Origin: Streptomyces sp. Sge12
GTDB taxonomy: Bacteria > Actinomycetota > Actinomycetes > Streptomycetales > Streptomycetaceae
Length of the DNA stretch: 64,000 bases
Direction of reading: 5' to 3'
Assembly: GCF_002080455.1 (NCBI RefSeq)
Contig: NZ_CP020555.1
Coordinates: forward strand, 434,001 to 498,000
Shown one piece after another: positions 8,413 through 16,100 of this stretch; position 1 is the first letter of the stretch; each line of letters opens with the position of its first letter. The notes below the pieces were generated by a model. That model saw nothing but the letters and a program-made list of their open reading frames with translations. It was not told where the DNA came from and searched no databases. The position numbers were made by a program, and so were the translations under genes.

Positions 8413-8454
8413 GTTAAGCCGTTTGTTAAGTCCAGTGAATCGGTTGCTTAAACT
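8413..8454. promoter_or_regulatory. Divergent promoter region with TTAAG elements
   Basis: This is the only AT-rich stretch between the M64 peptidase and XRE-TPR genes. TTAAG occurs at 8414-8418 and 8426-8430, and CTTAA at 8447-8451 in the opposite sense. TTGTTA followed about 18 bp later by CTTAAA could serve as -35/-10 toward the regulator. Confidence 0.5.
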
Positions 8455-8527
8455 AGGTGGCGCGCGGGAGGTGCGCAATGCCTGCTCCGCCTGAATACTG
8501 GGGAGTTCGAGCAACCAGGGGGATTCC

Positions 8528-9907
8528 ATGGACGAACCGGCCCGGATCGGCCGCAGGGTTCAGCGCATGCGCAGTGAACTCGGTCTGACCCAGAGGCAAT
8601 TGGCCGAGCCATCCTACACCTCGGCCTATATCTCCACGCTGGAGTCGGGCAAGGTCCGGCCCTCCGAGACCGCCCTGCGCTTCCTCGCCACCCGCCTGGG
8701 CACCTCGTACGAGGAGCTGACCACCGGCCGCCCCGCCCACCTGGCGACCGAACTGCGGCTCGCCCTCACCGACGCGCAGCAGACGCTGGCCACCGGCGCG
8801 GCCGACGAGGCCGCGGCGCGCTACCGGCGGCTGCTCGCGGAGGCGGAGCAGCTCGGGCTGGTCCGCGAGCAGGCGGAGGCGCGGCTCGGCCTCGGCGACT
8901 GCGCGCTGGAGTCCGGGGAACTGCCGGACGCGATCGGTCACTTCGAGGCGGCCGAGCGCCTCCTGGCCGACGAGCCGCTGACCCGGCGCGCCCGGCCGAT
9001 CCGCGGCCGCGCCGTGGCGCACCTGCTCGCCGGCGAGCTGCGCTACGCCTGCTACCTGCTCGAATCCACCATCGACGAGCTGGGTGCGAGCGGGTTGTCC
9101 GACCCCGAGGCGCTGGTGCTGCTCAATGCCGCGATCATCGGGCCGTACCTCGACATGGGCGCCCACGCCCGGGCCGCCCGCGCCGCCGAGCTCGCGCTGT
9201 CGCTGGCTCCGCAGGTCGGCGACCCGGCGCTGGTGGCCGGCATGCACCGGCAGGTGGCCCGGACCTTCCTCGCCGGGGGGCGGGTGGCCGAGGCCGACGC
9301 CTCACTGGGCAAGGCCCAGGAGATCTACGGGCAGCTGCGGCTGCGGACCGATCTGGCGCACTGCCACTGGATGCGCGGCTACGTCCAGGCACAGAACGGC
9401 GAACTGGCTTCGGCGGAGCGTGAGTTGCGGACGGCCCGGGACATGCTGTCGGCCCGCCGCGCCGGGCTATACACGGCGCAGGTGGAGGTGGAGCTGGCCG
9501 ACGTACTGCGCCAGCTCGGGCGGTACGAGGAGGCCGCCGGGCTGCTCTCGGCGCTGCTGGAGCTGGGGGACAGTCACGGCGCCGTGCACGCGGGCGGAGC
9601 GCACCGGCTCCTCGGCCTGATGGCCGAGGAGCGCGGTGAGTCGGAGTCCGCCGAGGAGCACTACGTACAGGCGCTGGCGCTGCTGGAGCGCAGTGGGGCG
9701 ACGGGTGATCTCGCGGACCTGTGCCGGCTGCTGGGCGATCTGCTGCGGCGCACGGGCCGGGTCGAGGCCGCCATGGACGCGTACCGCACGGGTCTGGGCC
9801 ACCGGGCGGCGCCCGGCACCACCACCTTGGGCCCGGCGCCTGCCGCACCCGCGCTGCGGCCCGCCCGCGTCAGTGGTTCTCGGTGGGCCGCAGGTCCCGC
9901 GGAATGA
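8528..9907 (+). CDS. XRE-family regulator with TPR sensor domain
   Basis: Protein of 459 aa. The N-terminal helix-turn-helix (residues about 6-65) reads IGRRVQRMRSELGLTQRQLA and ISTLESGKVRPSETALRFLA. The rest is a series of tetratricopeptide-like helical pairs (AAARYRRLLAEAEQLG, AIGHFEAAERLL, ASLGKAQEIYGQLRLRTDL, EEAAGLLSALLELG), as in peptide- or stress-responsive Streptomyces regulators. The last roughly 20 residues are low complexity and overlap the 3' end of the convergent MFS gene by 38 bp. It is divergent from the secreted peptidase, which is its most obvious candidate target. AGGGGG precedes the ATG. Confidence 0.85.
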   Translation: MDEPARIGRRVQRMRSELGLTQRQLAEPSYTSAYISTLESGKVRPSETALRFLATRLGTSYEELTTGRPAHLATELRLALTDAQQTLATGAADEAAARYRRLLAEAEQLGLVREQAEARLGLGDCALESGELPDAIGHFEAAERLLADEPLTRRARPIRGRAVAHLLAGELRYACYLLESTIDELGASGLSDPEALVLLNAAIIGPYLDMGAHARAARAAELALSLAPQVGDPALVAGMHRQVARTFLAGGRVAEADASLGKAQEIYGQLRLRTDLAHCHWMRGYVQAQNGELASAERELRTARDMLSARRAGLYTAQVEVELADVLRQLGRYEEAAGLLSALLELGDSHGAVHAGGAHRLLGLMAEERGESESAEEHYVQALALLERSGATGDLADLCRLLGDLLRRTGRVEAAMDAYRTGLGHRAAPGTTTLGPAPAAPALRPARVSGSRWAAGPAE

Positions 9908-11393
9908 GGCCCCAGGTCGTCGCCGCCGCGGCGACCGCGAGTACGGCGGCCAGCAGGAACGCCGGGGTGATCGCCAGGGTGTAGGCGTGCGAGGCGGTGT
10001 CCAGCAGTGCCTGGCCGACGGTGCCGCCGAGTCGTTCGGCAGTGTGCGCGGCCTCGCCGACGGAGTCCCGTACGGCTGCGGCGCTCGGGCCGTCCAGGTC
10101 CAGGGCGGGCAGGTTGCCCCGGTAGAGCACGGCCGCGGTGGAGCCGAGGACGGCGACGCCCATGGCCGAGCCGAGTTCGTAGCAGGTCTCCTCGATGGCG
10201 GCGGCGCTGGAGACCTCGGCCGCGGGTGCGGCGGAGACCAGCGTCACCGAGGCCACGGTGGTGGCGAGACCGGCGCCGAGGCCCATGACGGTCAGGGCGG
10301 CCGCGAAGGCCGGGTAGCCGAGGTCGGTGAACTGCTGGAAGGTCCAGGGCAGGGCCATGCCGACCGCCAGGACGACCAGCCCGGCGCCGAGCACGTGGCG
10401 GATCGCGAAGCGCTGCATGAGCGAGGGGGCCACCATCGAGGCGGCGATCAGCGCGAGCGGGGCCGGCAGCAGCCGCACTCCGGCCTCCAGCGGCGTGTAG
10501 CCCTCGCCGTACTGGAACCACTGGGTGACCAGGAACAGGATCGCGCCCATTCCCACCATCGGCAGGAAGATCGCGGTGGCCGCGACGCTGAACGCCGGCT
10601 TGGCGAACAGCCGTACCTGCAGCAGGGGGTTGTCCAGGCGCAGCTGGCGGCGTACGAAGACGGTCAGCGCGACCGCGGCGAGCAGCAGCAGGGCCCAGGG
10701 CATCGGGTCGGCGACGCCGCTCTTGCCGAGCTGCTTGATACCGCCGGCGAGGGCGAGCATGCCGACGATCGACTGGCCGACGCCCCACCAGTCCCAGCGG
10801 CCGGCGCTGCGCGGGGAACGCGATTCGGGCAGGTAGCGCAGGCCTGCCGCGACGATGACGGCGGCGACGGGCAGGTTGAGGAGGAAGGCGGAGTGCCAGC
10901 CGTAGTCCTGGACCAGGAGTCCGCCGACGACCGGCCCGAAGGCCATGCCGCCGCCGAAGACGGCCGCCCAGACGGCGAGCGCGAAGGCGCGCTCCTTGGC
11001 ATCGGTGAAGACGGTCCGCAGGATCGACACGGTGGACGGCATGATGGCCGCGCCGCCGATGCCGAGCAGTGCGCGGGCCGCGATCACGTGCCAGGCCTCG
11101 GTGGAGAACACGGCTATGAGCGAGGCGAGCGAGAAGATGCCGAAGCCCGCCATGAGCAGCCGCTTGCGCCCCCAGCGGTCGCCGAGCGCACCCGCGGTGA
11201 CCAGGAGTCCGGACAGGGCGAGCGCGTAGACGTCGATGATCCACAGCTGCTGCACGGCGCCCGGCCGGAGGTCTCCGACCAGCGAGGGGAAGGCCACGTT
11301 GAGGATCGTGGTGTCCATGGAGATGAGCAGGAGGCTGCCGGAGAGGATCGCCAGGACGATCCACCTACGGGGGTCCAGCGCGGGGGTGTGCAT
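9870..11393 (-). CDS. MFS exporter, DHA2-like (14 TM)
   Basis: Protein of 507 aa from ATG 11393. The first helix carries the DHA2 signature SMDTTILNVAFPSLVGDL, followed by WIIDVYALALSGLLVTAGALGDRWGRKRLL (motif A, quoted in part) and FLLNLPVAAVIVAAG. About 14 hydrophobic segments are visible, as expected for proton-driven drug exporters of the EmrB/QacA type. It sits just downstream of, and on the same strand as, a TetR repressor gene (gap 47 bp), so the pair is likely one operon controlled by the operator at 12041-12068. Confidence 0.9.
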   Translation of the reverse strand: MHTPALDPRRWIVLAILSGSLLLISMDTTILNVAFPSLVGDLRPGAVQQLWIIDVYALALSGLLVTAGALGDRWGRKRLLMAGFGIFSLASLIAVFSTEAWHVIAARALLGIGGAAIMPSTVSILRTVFTDAKERAFALAVWAAVFGGGMAFGPVVGGLLVQDYGWHSAFLLNLPVAAVIVAAGLRYLPESRSPRSAGRWDWWGVGQSIVGMLALAGGIKQLGKSGVADPMPWALLLLAAVALTVFVRRQLRLDNPLLQVRLFAKPAFSVAATAIFLPMVGMGAILFLVTQWFQYGEGYTPLEAGVRLLPAPLALIAASMVAPSLMQRFAIRHVLGAGLVVLAVGMALPWTFQQFTDLGYPAFAAALTVMGLGAGLATTVASVTLVSAAPAAEVSSAAAIEETCYELGSAMGVAVLGSTAAVLYRGNLPALDLDGPSAAAVRDSVGEAAHTAERLGGTVGQALLDTASHAYTLAITPAFLLAAVLAVAAAATTWGLIPRDLRPTENH

Positions 11394-11440
11394 GGGATTC
11401 CGTTCAGAGGTGCGCACGGCGCGCACGGCGGTGAGGAGTT

Positions 11441-12022
11441 TCAGGGCGCGGGAGCGCCGGCGGGGGGCCGTGCGAGCGGCCGCGTCCCGCTGAGGAAGGA
11501 GGTCAGGACCAGGTGGCCGATCTGGCGCGGGGCGAGGTGCCCGTCGCGTACGCCCTCGGCGGCCGCGTCGAGCAGACCCCAGAGCGAGTACCAGATCCAG
11601 TACGGCGGCAGGTCCGCGCGCAGCCGCCCCAGCCGCTGGCCGAGGGCGAGGAAGGCCAGGGCCCGCTGGTCCTGCCGGTCGACTCCGGCCCGGAACTCCG
11701 GGTCCGCGAGGACGGTGGCGTCCCGCGAGGTGAAGCCGTAGAGGTGTGCGGCGGGCATCAGGGCGATGACCAGTTCCTCGAGGGCGGCGTCGAAGGCGGC
11801 CGCGTCGGCGCTCGGCGCGAGGTCGAGCGGGGCCAGGCACCCGTCGACCACCTCGATCGCCCGGACGGCAACGGCCTTGAGCAGGGCCTCGCGGGTTGCG
11901 TAGCGGCGGCTCAGCGTGGCGCGGCTGGTACCGATGCCGGCGGCGATCTGCACCATCGAGGCGCTGTGATCGCCGGCGAGGACGCGCGCGGCGCCGTCCA
12001 GCAGTTCTTCTTCGTTCACCAT
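11441..12022 (-). CDS. TetR-family repressor of the adjacent MFS gene
   Basis: Protein of 193 aa. The start at ATG 12022 (MVNEEELLDGAARVLAGD) is fixed by an ideal GAAGGAGG site 7 nt upstream. The DNA-binding segment is MVQIAAGIGTSRATLSRRYATREALLKAV (quoted in part); the C-terminal ligand domain is unassigned (YWIWYSLWGLLDAAAEGV). Upstream lies a near-perfect palindrome overlapping its own putative promoter. The next gene on the strand is an MFS exporter, so a ligand-responsive efflux pair is the obvious reading. Confidence 0.9.
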   Translation of the reverse strand: MVNEEELLDGAARVLAGDHSASMVQIAAGIGTSRATLSRRYATREALLKAVAVRAIEVVDGCLAPLDLAPSADAAAFDAALEELVIALMPAAHLYGFTSRDATVLADPEFRAGVDRQDQRALAFLALGQRLGRLRADLPPYWIWYSLWGLLDAAAEGVRDGHLAPRQIGHLVLTSFLSGTRPLARPPAGAPAP

Positions 12023-12040
12023 GACTGAGCCTCCTTCGCC

Positions 12041-12068
12041 TCGAACGATACAAGATTGTCTCATTCGA
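12041..12068. promoter_or_regulatory. Palindromic TetR operator over the tetR promoter
   Basis: TCGAACGATACAA (12041-12053) is followed after 2 bp by TTGTCTCATTCGA (12056-12068). The arms match at 11 of 13 positions as an inverted repeat. On the minus strand a -35 TTGCAT (12073-12068) and a -10 TATCGT (12050-12045) with a 17-bp spacer coincide with it, so a bound repressor would block RNA polymerase. Confidence 0.72.
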
Positions 12069-12156
12069 TGCAAAGGCTGCTCGAGTAAGGAACGACCTGC
12101 AGAGATGGGGCTCGCCGCGGCCCGCGCGCCCCCGGCTCCTGCCGGACGCGCGGGCG

Positions 12157-12402
12157 TCAGCTGTCTTCGGCGGTGCGGGCGCGGGCGCCCGAGCGGGTGC
12201 GGCCGGGGGTCTGGGCCCGTTGGGGGTGGCGGCGCACGTACTCGTGCTCCAGCTCGTTCATCCGCTTCGTGTGGGTGACCAGGGCGTCGTCGGACCCGTG
12301 CAGAAGGGTCTCGTGGCGCGTGCGGTGAATGGCCTCCAGCTCCTTGAGCAGTCGGCCCTCCTCCAGCTTCCGCGCCGCCGGACCGCCGTCGTGCTCCGTC
12401 AT
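12157..12402 (-). CDS. Small charged protein, DUF6158-like
   Basis: Protein of 81 aa from ATG 12402 behind GGAGGAGG. It is helical and charged, with KLEEGRLLKELEAIHRTRHE, LLHGSDDALVTHTKRMNELE and HEYVRRHPQR, then a basic tail (GRTRSGARART). This closely resembles the Streptomyces small-protein family I recall as DUF6158. No function is known. It is divergent from the second TetR gene. Confidence 0.78.
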   Translation of the reverse strand: MTEHDGGPAARKLEEGRLLKELEAIHRTRHETLLHGSDDALVTHTKRMNELEHEYVRRHPQRAQTPGRTRSGARARTAEDS

Positions 12403-12483
12403 GGCACGTACACCTCCTCCACCGGGCCGCGCGGCCGCACTCCCCATCATCCCCCGCACCGCGGAGCAGGGCCTCCGGACGGA

Positions 12484-12521
12484 GTAGACACTGTCTACCC
12501 GCCCTGGTAAACAGTGTCCAT
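12484..12521 (+). promoter_or_regulatory. Leaderless tetR promoter with two operator copies
   Basis: A perfect 7+1+7 palindrome GTAGACACTGTCTAC (12484-12498) and a degenerate second copy GTAAACAGTGTCCAT (12507-12521) lie 23 bp apart. TAGACA (12485-12490) and TAAACA (12508-12513), 17 bp apart, can act as -35 and -10. Transcription would then begin at the ATG at 12520. Both promoter elements fall inside the operator copies. Confidence 0.68.
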
Positions 12522-13125
12522 GGACCAGGAACGACCGCTCCGGGAGCGGCTGATCGACGCAGGTGTGGAGCTCGTCATGAGCGAGGGCTCCGCCGCACTC
12601 GGGCTGCGGGAGATCGCCCGTCGCGCGGGCGTCTCGCACGGGGCGCCGCGCCGGTACTTCCCCACCCACCAGTCCCTGCTGTCGGCGATCGCCCGGCGCG
12701 GGTTCGCGGATCTCGGCGTGCGCTTCTCGGCCGCCGCGGCCGGCGTGCGGGAGTCCTCCCCGCGGGAGCGGGTGCGGGCGATCGGACGCGCGTACGTCGG
12801 CTACGCGCTGGAGCACCCGGGGATGTTCGAGCTGATGTTCCGCCACGACCTGCTGGACAGCGCGGGCCGGGCCCCCGCCGAGGGGCCGCGGCTGCGGGAG
12901 TCGACCCTGTCGATGTTCGATCTGCTCGTCGCGCTCGTCTGCCGCTGCGGGGCCGCCGAACCCTCCGTCACCGCCGCCGCGTTGTGGGCCAACCTGCACG
13001 GCGTGGCCCAGTTGTGGCGCTGGGGCAGTCTGCCGCTGATGCTCGGCGGCGCCCCGCCCGCCGACGGCATCGAACGCCTCGTCGACGCCGCCGTCGACGC
13101 GCACCTCGGTCCGGAGCCGGTATGA
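12520..13125 (+). CDS. TetR-family repressor, probably leaderless
   Basis: Protein of 201 aa. The helix-turn-helix is LREIARRAGVSHGAPRRYFP followed by THQSLLSAIARRGF; the C-terminal half resembles the TetR_C_13/WHG type (YVGYALEHPGMFELMFRHDL). No ribosome site precedes the ATG, and a -10-like element ends 6 nt before it, so the mRNA is probably leaderless; a GTG two codons earlier is possible but less likely. Its TGA overlaps the ATG of the MFS gene (ATGA), so repressor and exporter are translated together. Confidence 0.9.
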   Translation: MDQERPLRERLIDAGVELVMSEGSAALGLREIARRAGVSHGAPRRYFPTHQSLLSAIARRGFADLGVRFSAAAAGVRESSPRERVRAIGRAYVGYALEHPGMFELMFRHDLLDSAGRAPAEGPRLRESTLSMFDLLVALVCRCGAAEPSVTAAALWANLHGVAQLWRWGSLPLMLGGAPPADGIERLVDAAVDAHLGPEPV

Positions 13126-14597
13126 GGCAGCGGATCTCGCTCCTCGTCAGCGTGACGGGGGCCATGCTCGTCGCCCTGGACGGCACCGTGCTGACCGTGG
13201 CCCAGCCGAGCCTTCGGCGGGACCTCGGGGCGAGCCTGGCACAGGTCCAGTGGACCAGTACCGCCTACCTGCTCGCGGTGGCCGCGTTCCTGGTCGTCGC
13301 CGGGCGGCTGGGCGACCGGTACGGGCACTCGCGGCTGCTCCTCGTCGGCGTGCTGGGCTTCGCCGCCGCCTCGGCCGGCATCGTGTTCGCGCCCGGCGTC
13401 GGCTGGGTGATCGCCCTGCGCGGCGCGCAAGGGGTGTTCGGCGCGCTGCTCCAGCCCGCGACGCTGGCGCTGCTGCGGCTCGCGTACCCGCCCGACCGGC
13501 TCGCCACCCCGGTGGCCGTGCGGACGAGCGCGATCGGGGCGGCCGCGGCGGCCGGCCCGCTGCTCGGCGGCCTGCTGGTCGCGCACTGGGGCTGGCGGGC
13601 CGTGTTCGTGATCAATGTGCCGGCAGCCCTGGTGATCGCCGCGCTGACGCTGGCGGTACGGGCCCCCGCGCCGACCCGGGCGGAGCGCGGGCGGCTGGAG
13701 CTGACCGGTGCGGCCCTGCTCGCGACGGCCGTCGCCGTGTTCGTGCACGCGCTGGTCGGCGTGCCCGAGTACGGGTGGAGCGCCGCGCCCACCGTCATCG
13801 GGTTCGGGGCCGCCGCCGGGCTCGCGGCCCTGTTCGTACGCCGTGAGCGGCGGGCCGCGCAGCCGTTCGTACCGCATGCCGTGGCCCGGTCCACGGCGGT
13901 GACGGCCGCGATGGGGCTGCTGCTGGTCGTCTCCGCGGGCATGTTCGGGGCGCTGTTCACGGCCACGTTCCACCTCCAGGACGTCGAGGGGCTGGATCCG
14001 CTCGCCACCGGTGTGCGGGTGCTGCCGCTGACCGCGGCGATGGTCGTGGGGGCGCCGGTGGCGGGCATAGCGCTGCGCCGGTTCGGGCCGCGCCGGACCG
14101 CGCTGGCCGGCGCGGGGCTGGTGGTCGCCGGGATCGCCGGGCTGGGCTCGGCGTCCCCGGTGGCCTTCGGGGTGCTCGGCGCCGGGTTCACCACCGTCAT
14201 GGTCACCGCCACCGGGGCCGTGGTCGGCGAGGCCCCCGCCGGGTACGCAGGCGTCGTCGGCGGGCTCAAGCAGACGGCCATGAACGTCGGTCCGGCCCTC
14301 GGGATCGCGGTGGCCGCGGGCTCCGGGCTGCACGGCTCGTCGCTGGTGGCCCTGGCCGCGCTGGCCGCCGTGGGCCTGGTGGCGGCGTCACTGCTGCCCG
14401 GCGGCGCGCGCCCGGCAGCTGCGGGCGACCTCGTCGGCGAAGACGAGGGCGGGCGGGGCGAGGGCGGCCCAGCGGCGGACGGCCCAGCCGACCGCGAGGG
14501 GCGGCAGCGCGGGGATCGGCACGAGGCGCAGCGGGCCGTCGGAGCCGGGGACCTGCCAGCCGGGCAGCGCCGGCACGACGGCGTGCCCGAGGCCTAG
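13122..14597 (+). CDS. MFS transporter with run-on C-terminal tail
   Basis: Protein of 491 aa. It starts MRQRISLLVSVTGAMLVALD and has the DHA-type motif GRLGDRYGHSRLLLVGVLG plus about 12-14 hydrophobic segments up to VAASLLPGG (residue about 426). The last 65 residues are hydrophilic, Gly/Asp/Arg rich and unlike any transporter tail; they are encoded entirely within the 3' end of the convergent lysR gene (210-bp overlap). This suggests the ancestral stop was lost and the frame reads on. It is an exporter for the ligand of the preceding TetR, to judge from their coupling. Confidence 0.88.
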   Translation: MRQRISLLVSVTGAMLVALDGTVLTVAQPSLRRDLGASLAQVQWTSTAYLLAVAAFLVVAGRLGDRYGHSRLLLVGVLGFAAASAGIVFAPGVGWVIALRGAQGVFGALLQPATLALLRLAYPPDRLATPVAVRTSAIGAAAAAGPLLGGLLVAHWGWRAVFVINVPAALVIAALTLAVRAPAPTRAERGRLELTGAALLATAVAVFVHALVGVPEYGWSAAPTVIGFGAAAGLAALFVRRERRAAQPFVPHAVARSTAVTAAMGLLLVVSAGMFGALFTATFHLQDVEGLDPLATGVRVLPLTAAMVVGAPVAGIALRRFGPRRTALAGAGLVVAGIAGLGSASPVAFGVLGAGFTTVMVTATGAVVGEAPAGYAGVVGGLKQTAMNVGPALGIAVAAGSGLHGSSLVALAALAAVGLVAASLLPGGARPAAAGDLVGEDEGGRGEGGPAADGPADREGRQRGDRHEAQRAVGAGDLPAGQRRHDGVPEA

Positions 14598-15296
14598 TTC
14601 GGCGAGCAGCAGGGCGGTGTCCCAGTCGGCGACGCTGGTGTCGGAGCTCACCCGGATGCCGGCTTCGGCGAAGGCGGCGTCGAGGTGGGCGCGGGAGGCG
14701 GAGTTCTCGGGCAGCCGGATGTGGCGGATGCCGGCGAGGTCGGCGGGGTCCAGGCGGGCCCGGGCGGCGAGGGGGTCGTCGGCGCCGACGGCGAGCACCC
14801 AGGGCAGTCGCATGACGGGGCGCTGCTCGATGCCGCGGACCGGGCCGCCGATGGTGATCCAGGCGAGGTCGAGGTCGTCGGCGGCGAGGGCGTCGAAGCA
14901 GCTGCGGCTGGAGTTCTCGGTCTGGAACTCCAGGCTCACCTCAGGGTGGTTGCGCCGGAAGGTGACGACGGCCTCGGACATGAAGTGCCGCACCGTCGTC
15001 GCACCGGTGGTGACGCGGACCGTGCCGCCGCCGCCGTGGACGAGCTCGTCGACGCGGCGAAGCGCGCCGTCCAGTCCGGCGATGCCGTCGGCCGCGGCCG
15101 CCTGGAGGATGCGGCCGGCCTCGGTGGGTACGACGCCACGGGCGTGGCGCTCCAGGAGGCCGGTGCCGGTCTGCTTCTCCAGGCGGCGGACGTGCTGGCT
15201 GACGGCCGACTGGGTGCAGCCGAGGTCGCGGGCCACGGCGCTGAGGCTGCCGGCACGGCAGACGGCAACGAACACACGAAGATCATCGAGGGTCAC
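14388..15296 (-). CDS. LysR-family transcriptional regulator
   Basis: Protein of 302 aa with a GTG start at 15296 (MTLDDLRVFVAVCRAGSLSA). The winged HTH (residues about 2-62) reads VARDLGCTQSAVSQHVRRLE. The effector domain is the LysR periplasmic-binding-like fold (GTVRVTTGATTVRHFM, LDLAWITIGGP, ELGLGHAVVPALPGW). Its target is not obvious: the downstream neighbour is the convergent MFS gene and the upstream one a DUF6817-like gene in divergent position. Confidence 0.9.
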   Translation of the reverse strand: MTLDDLRVFVAVCRAGSLSAVARDLGCTQSAVSQHVRRLEKQTGTGLLERHARGVVPTEAGRILQAAAADGIAGLDGALRRVDELVHGGGGTVRVTTGATTVRHFMSEAVVTFRRNHPEVSLEFQTENSSRSCFDALAADDLDLAWITIGGPVRGIEQRPVMRLPWVLAVGADDPLAARARLDPADLAGIRHIRLPENSASRAHLDAAFAEAGIRVSSDTSVADWDTALLLAELGLGHAVVPALPGWQVPGSDGPLRLVPIPALPPLAVGWAVRRWAALAPPALVFADEVARSCRARAAGQQ

Positions 15297-15450
15297 GAGA
15301 TCCAAGGTATCGCTTGGGGTTGGAGAGCAAATCAGAGGATTGACTTGGGTTTTGGATGGGATCAAGATCGATGCAGGGCCCGGGCGGCAACCCGTCCCTG
15401 TCGGTGCCGCGGGGTCCGGAACCCAGGTGCGGGCGGAGACGGGTGTCGAC

Positions 15451-15486
15451 CCACCCGGCCCACCCGGCCCACCCGGCCCACCCGGC
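15451..15486. repeat. Four tandem copies of CCACCCGGC
   Basis: Exact 9-bp units head to tail in the lysR/DUF6817-like intergenic region, about 70 bp before the next start codon. They are non-coding on the likely transcripts. Confidence 0.85.
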
Positions 15487-15557
15487 CCACCTGATGCATC
15501 CCCTTCAACCGCACCGCCTCGACCACCCCGTCCACCCCCGACCGGAGGGACCCGCCG

Positions 15558-16088
15558 GTGTCGGACCACGCCGTCGCATGGCTGCGCGAGCTCGGGGCGC
15601 AGGAGGTCGCCCACCCGGGCGGCACGCTCCTCGCCCACCTGGAGCGCGTACGGGACCTCCTCGCGTCCTGGGGTGCGCGGCCCGCGCTCCAACGGGCGGG
15701 CCTGTGCCACGCCTTCTACGGTACGGACGGGTTCGCCACCGCCCTGCTGCCGCTCACCCGGCGGGCCGAGCTGGCCGCGGCGATCGGCGAGGAGGCCGAG
15801 GAGATCGTGTACGCGTACGCCGCCTGCGACCGGGCTGCCTCGTACGCGACGCTCGCCCGCGAGGAGCCGGCCTTCCGCGACCGGTTCACGGGCCTGGTCC
15901 ACTCCCCCGCGGTGCAGCTGCGGCGGGATCTCGCCGAGCTGTCGGCGGCCAACGAACTGGATCTCGCGCGGATCGACCCGGCCTTCCGCGCGGCGCACGG
16001 AGCCGGACTCCTCGCCCTGTTCACGCGGTGGCGCGCACTGCTGAGCGAGCCGGCCCGGCGGGAGTGCCGGGCCGTACTCGGCGGCTGA
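15558..16088 (+). CDS. DUF6817-like helical protein
   Basis: Protein of 176 aa from GTG 15558, with GGAGGG eight bases upstream. It begins with a conserved-looking block GTLLAHLERVRDLLASWGA and LQRAGLCHAFYGTDGF, which recalls an HD-like metal site (His-His/Asp spacing) and fits the family I know as DUF6817; the family name is from memory. The remainder is helical (AAIGEEAEEIVYAYAACD). No catalytic role is established. The stop lies 12 bp from the convergent GH31 gene. Confidence 0.65.
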   Translation: MSDHAVAWLRELGAQEVAHPGGTLLAHLERVRDLLASWGARPALQRAGLCHAFYGTDGFATALLPLTRRAELAAAIGEEAEEIVYAYAACDRAASYATLAREEPAFRDRFTGLVHSPAVQLRRDLAELSAANELDLARIDPAFRAAHGAGLLALFTRWRALLSEPARRECRAVLGG

Positions 16089-16100
16089 GGCGACGGGCGG

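Noticed and set aside
12514..12519. GTG at 12514 as start of the second TetR gene
   Set aside because: It adds only two residues, lies within the predicted promoter gap, and would precede the likely transcription start.
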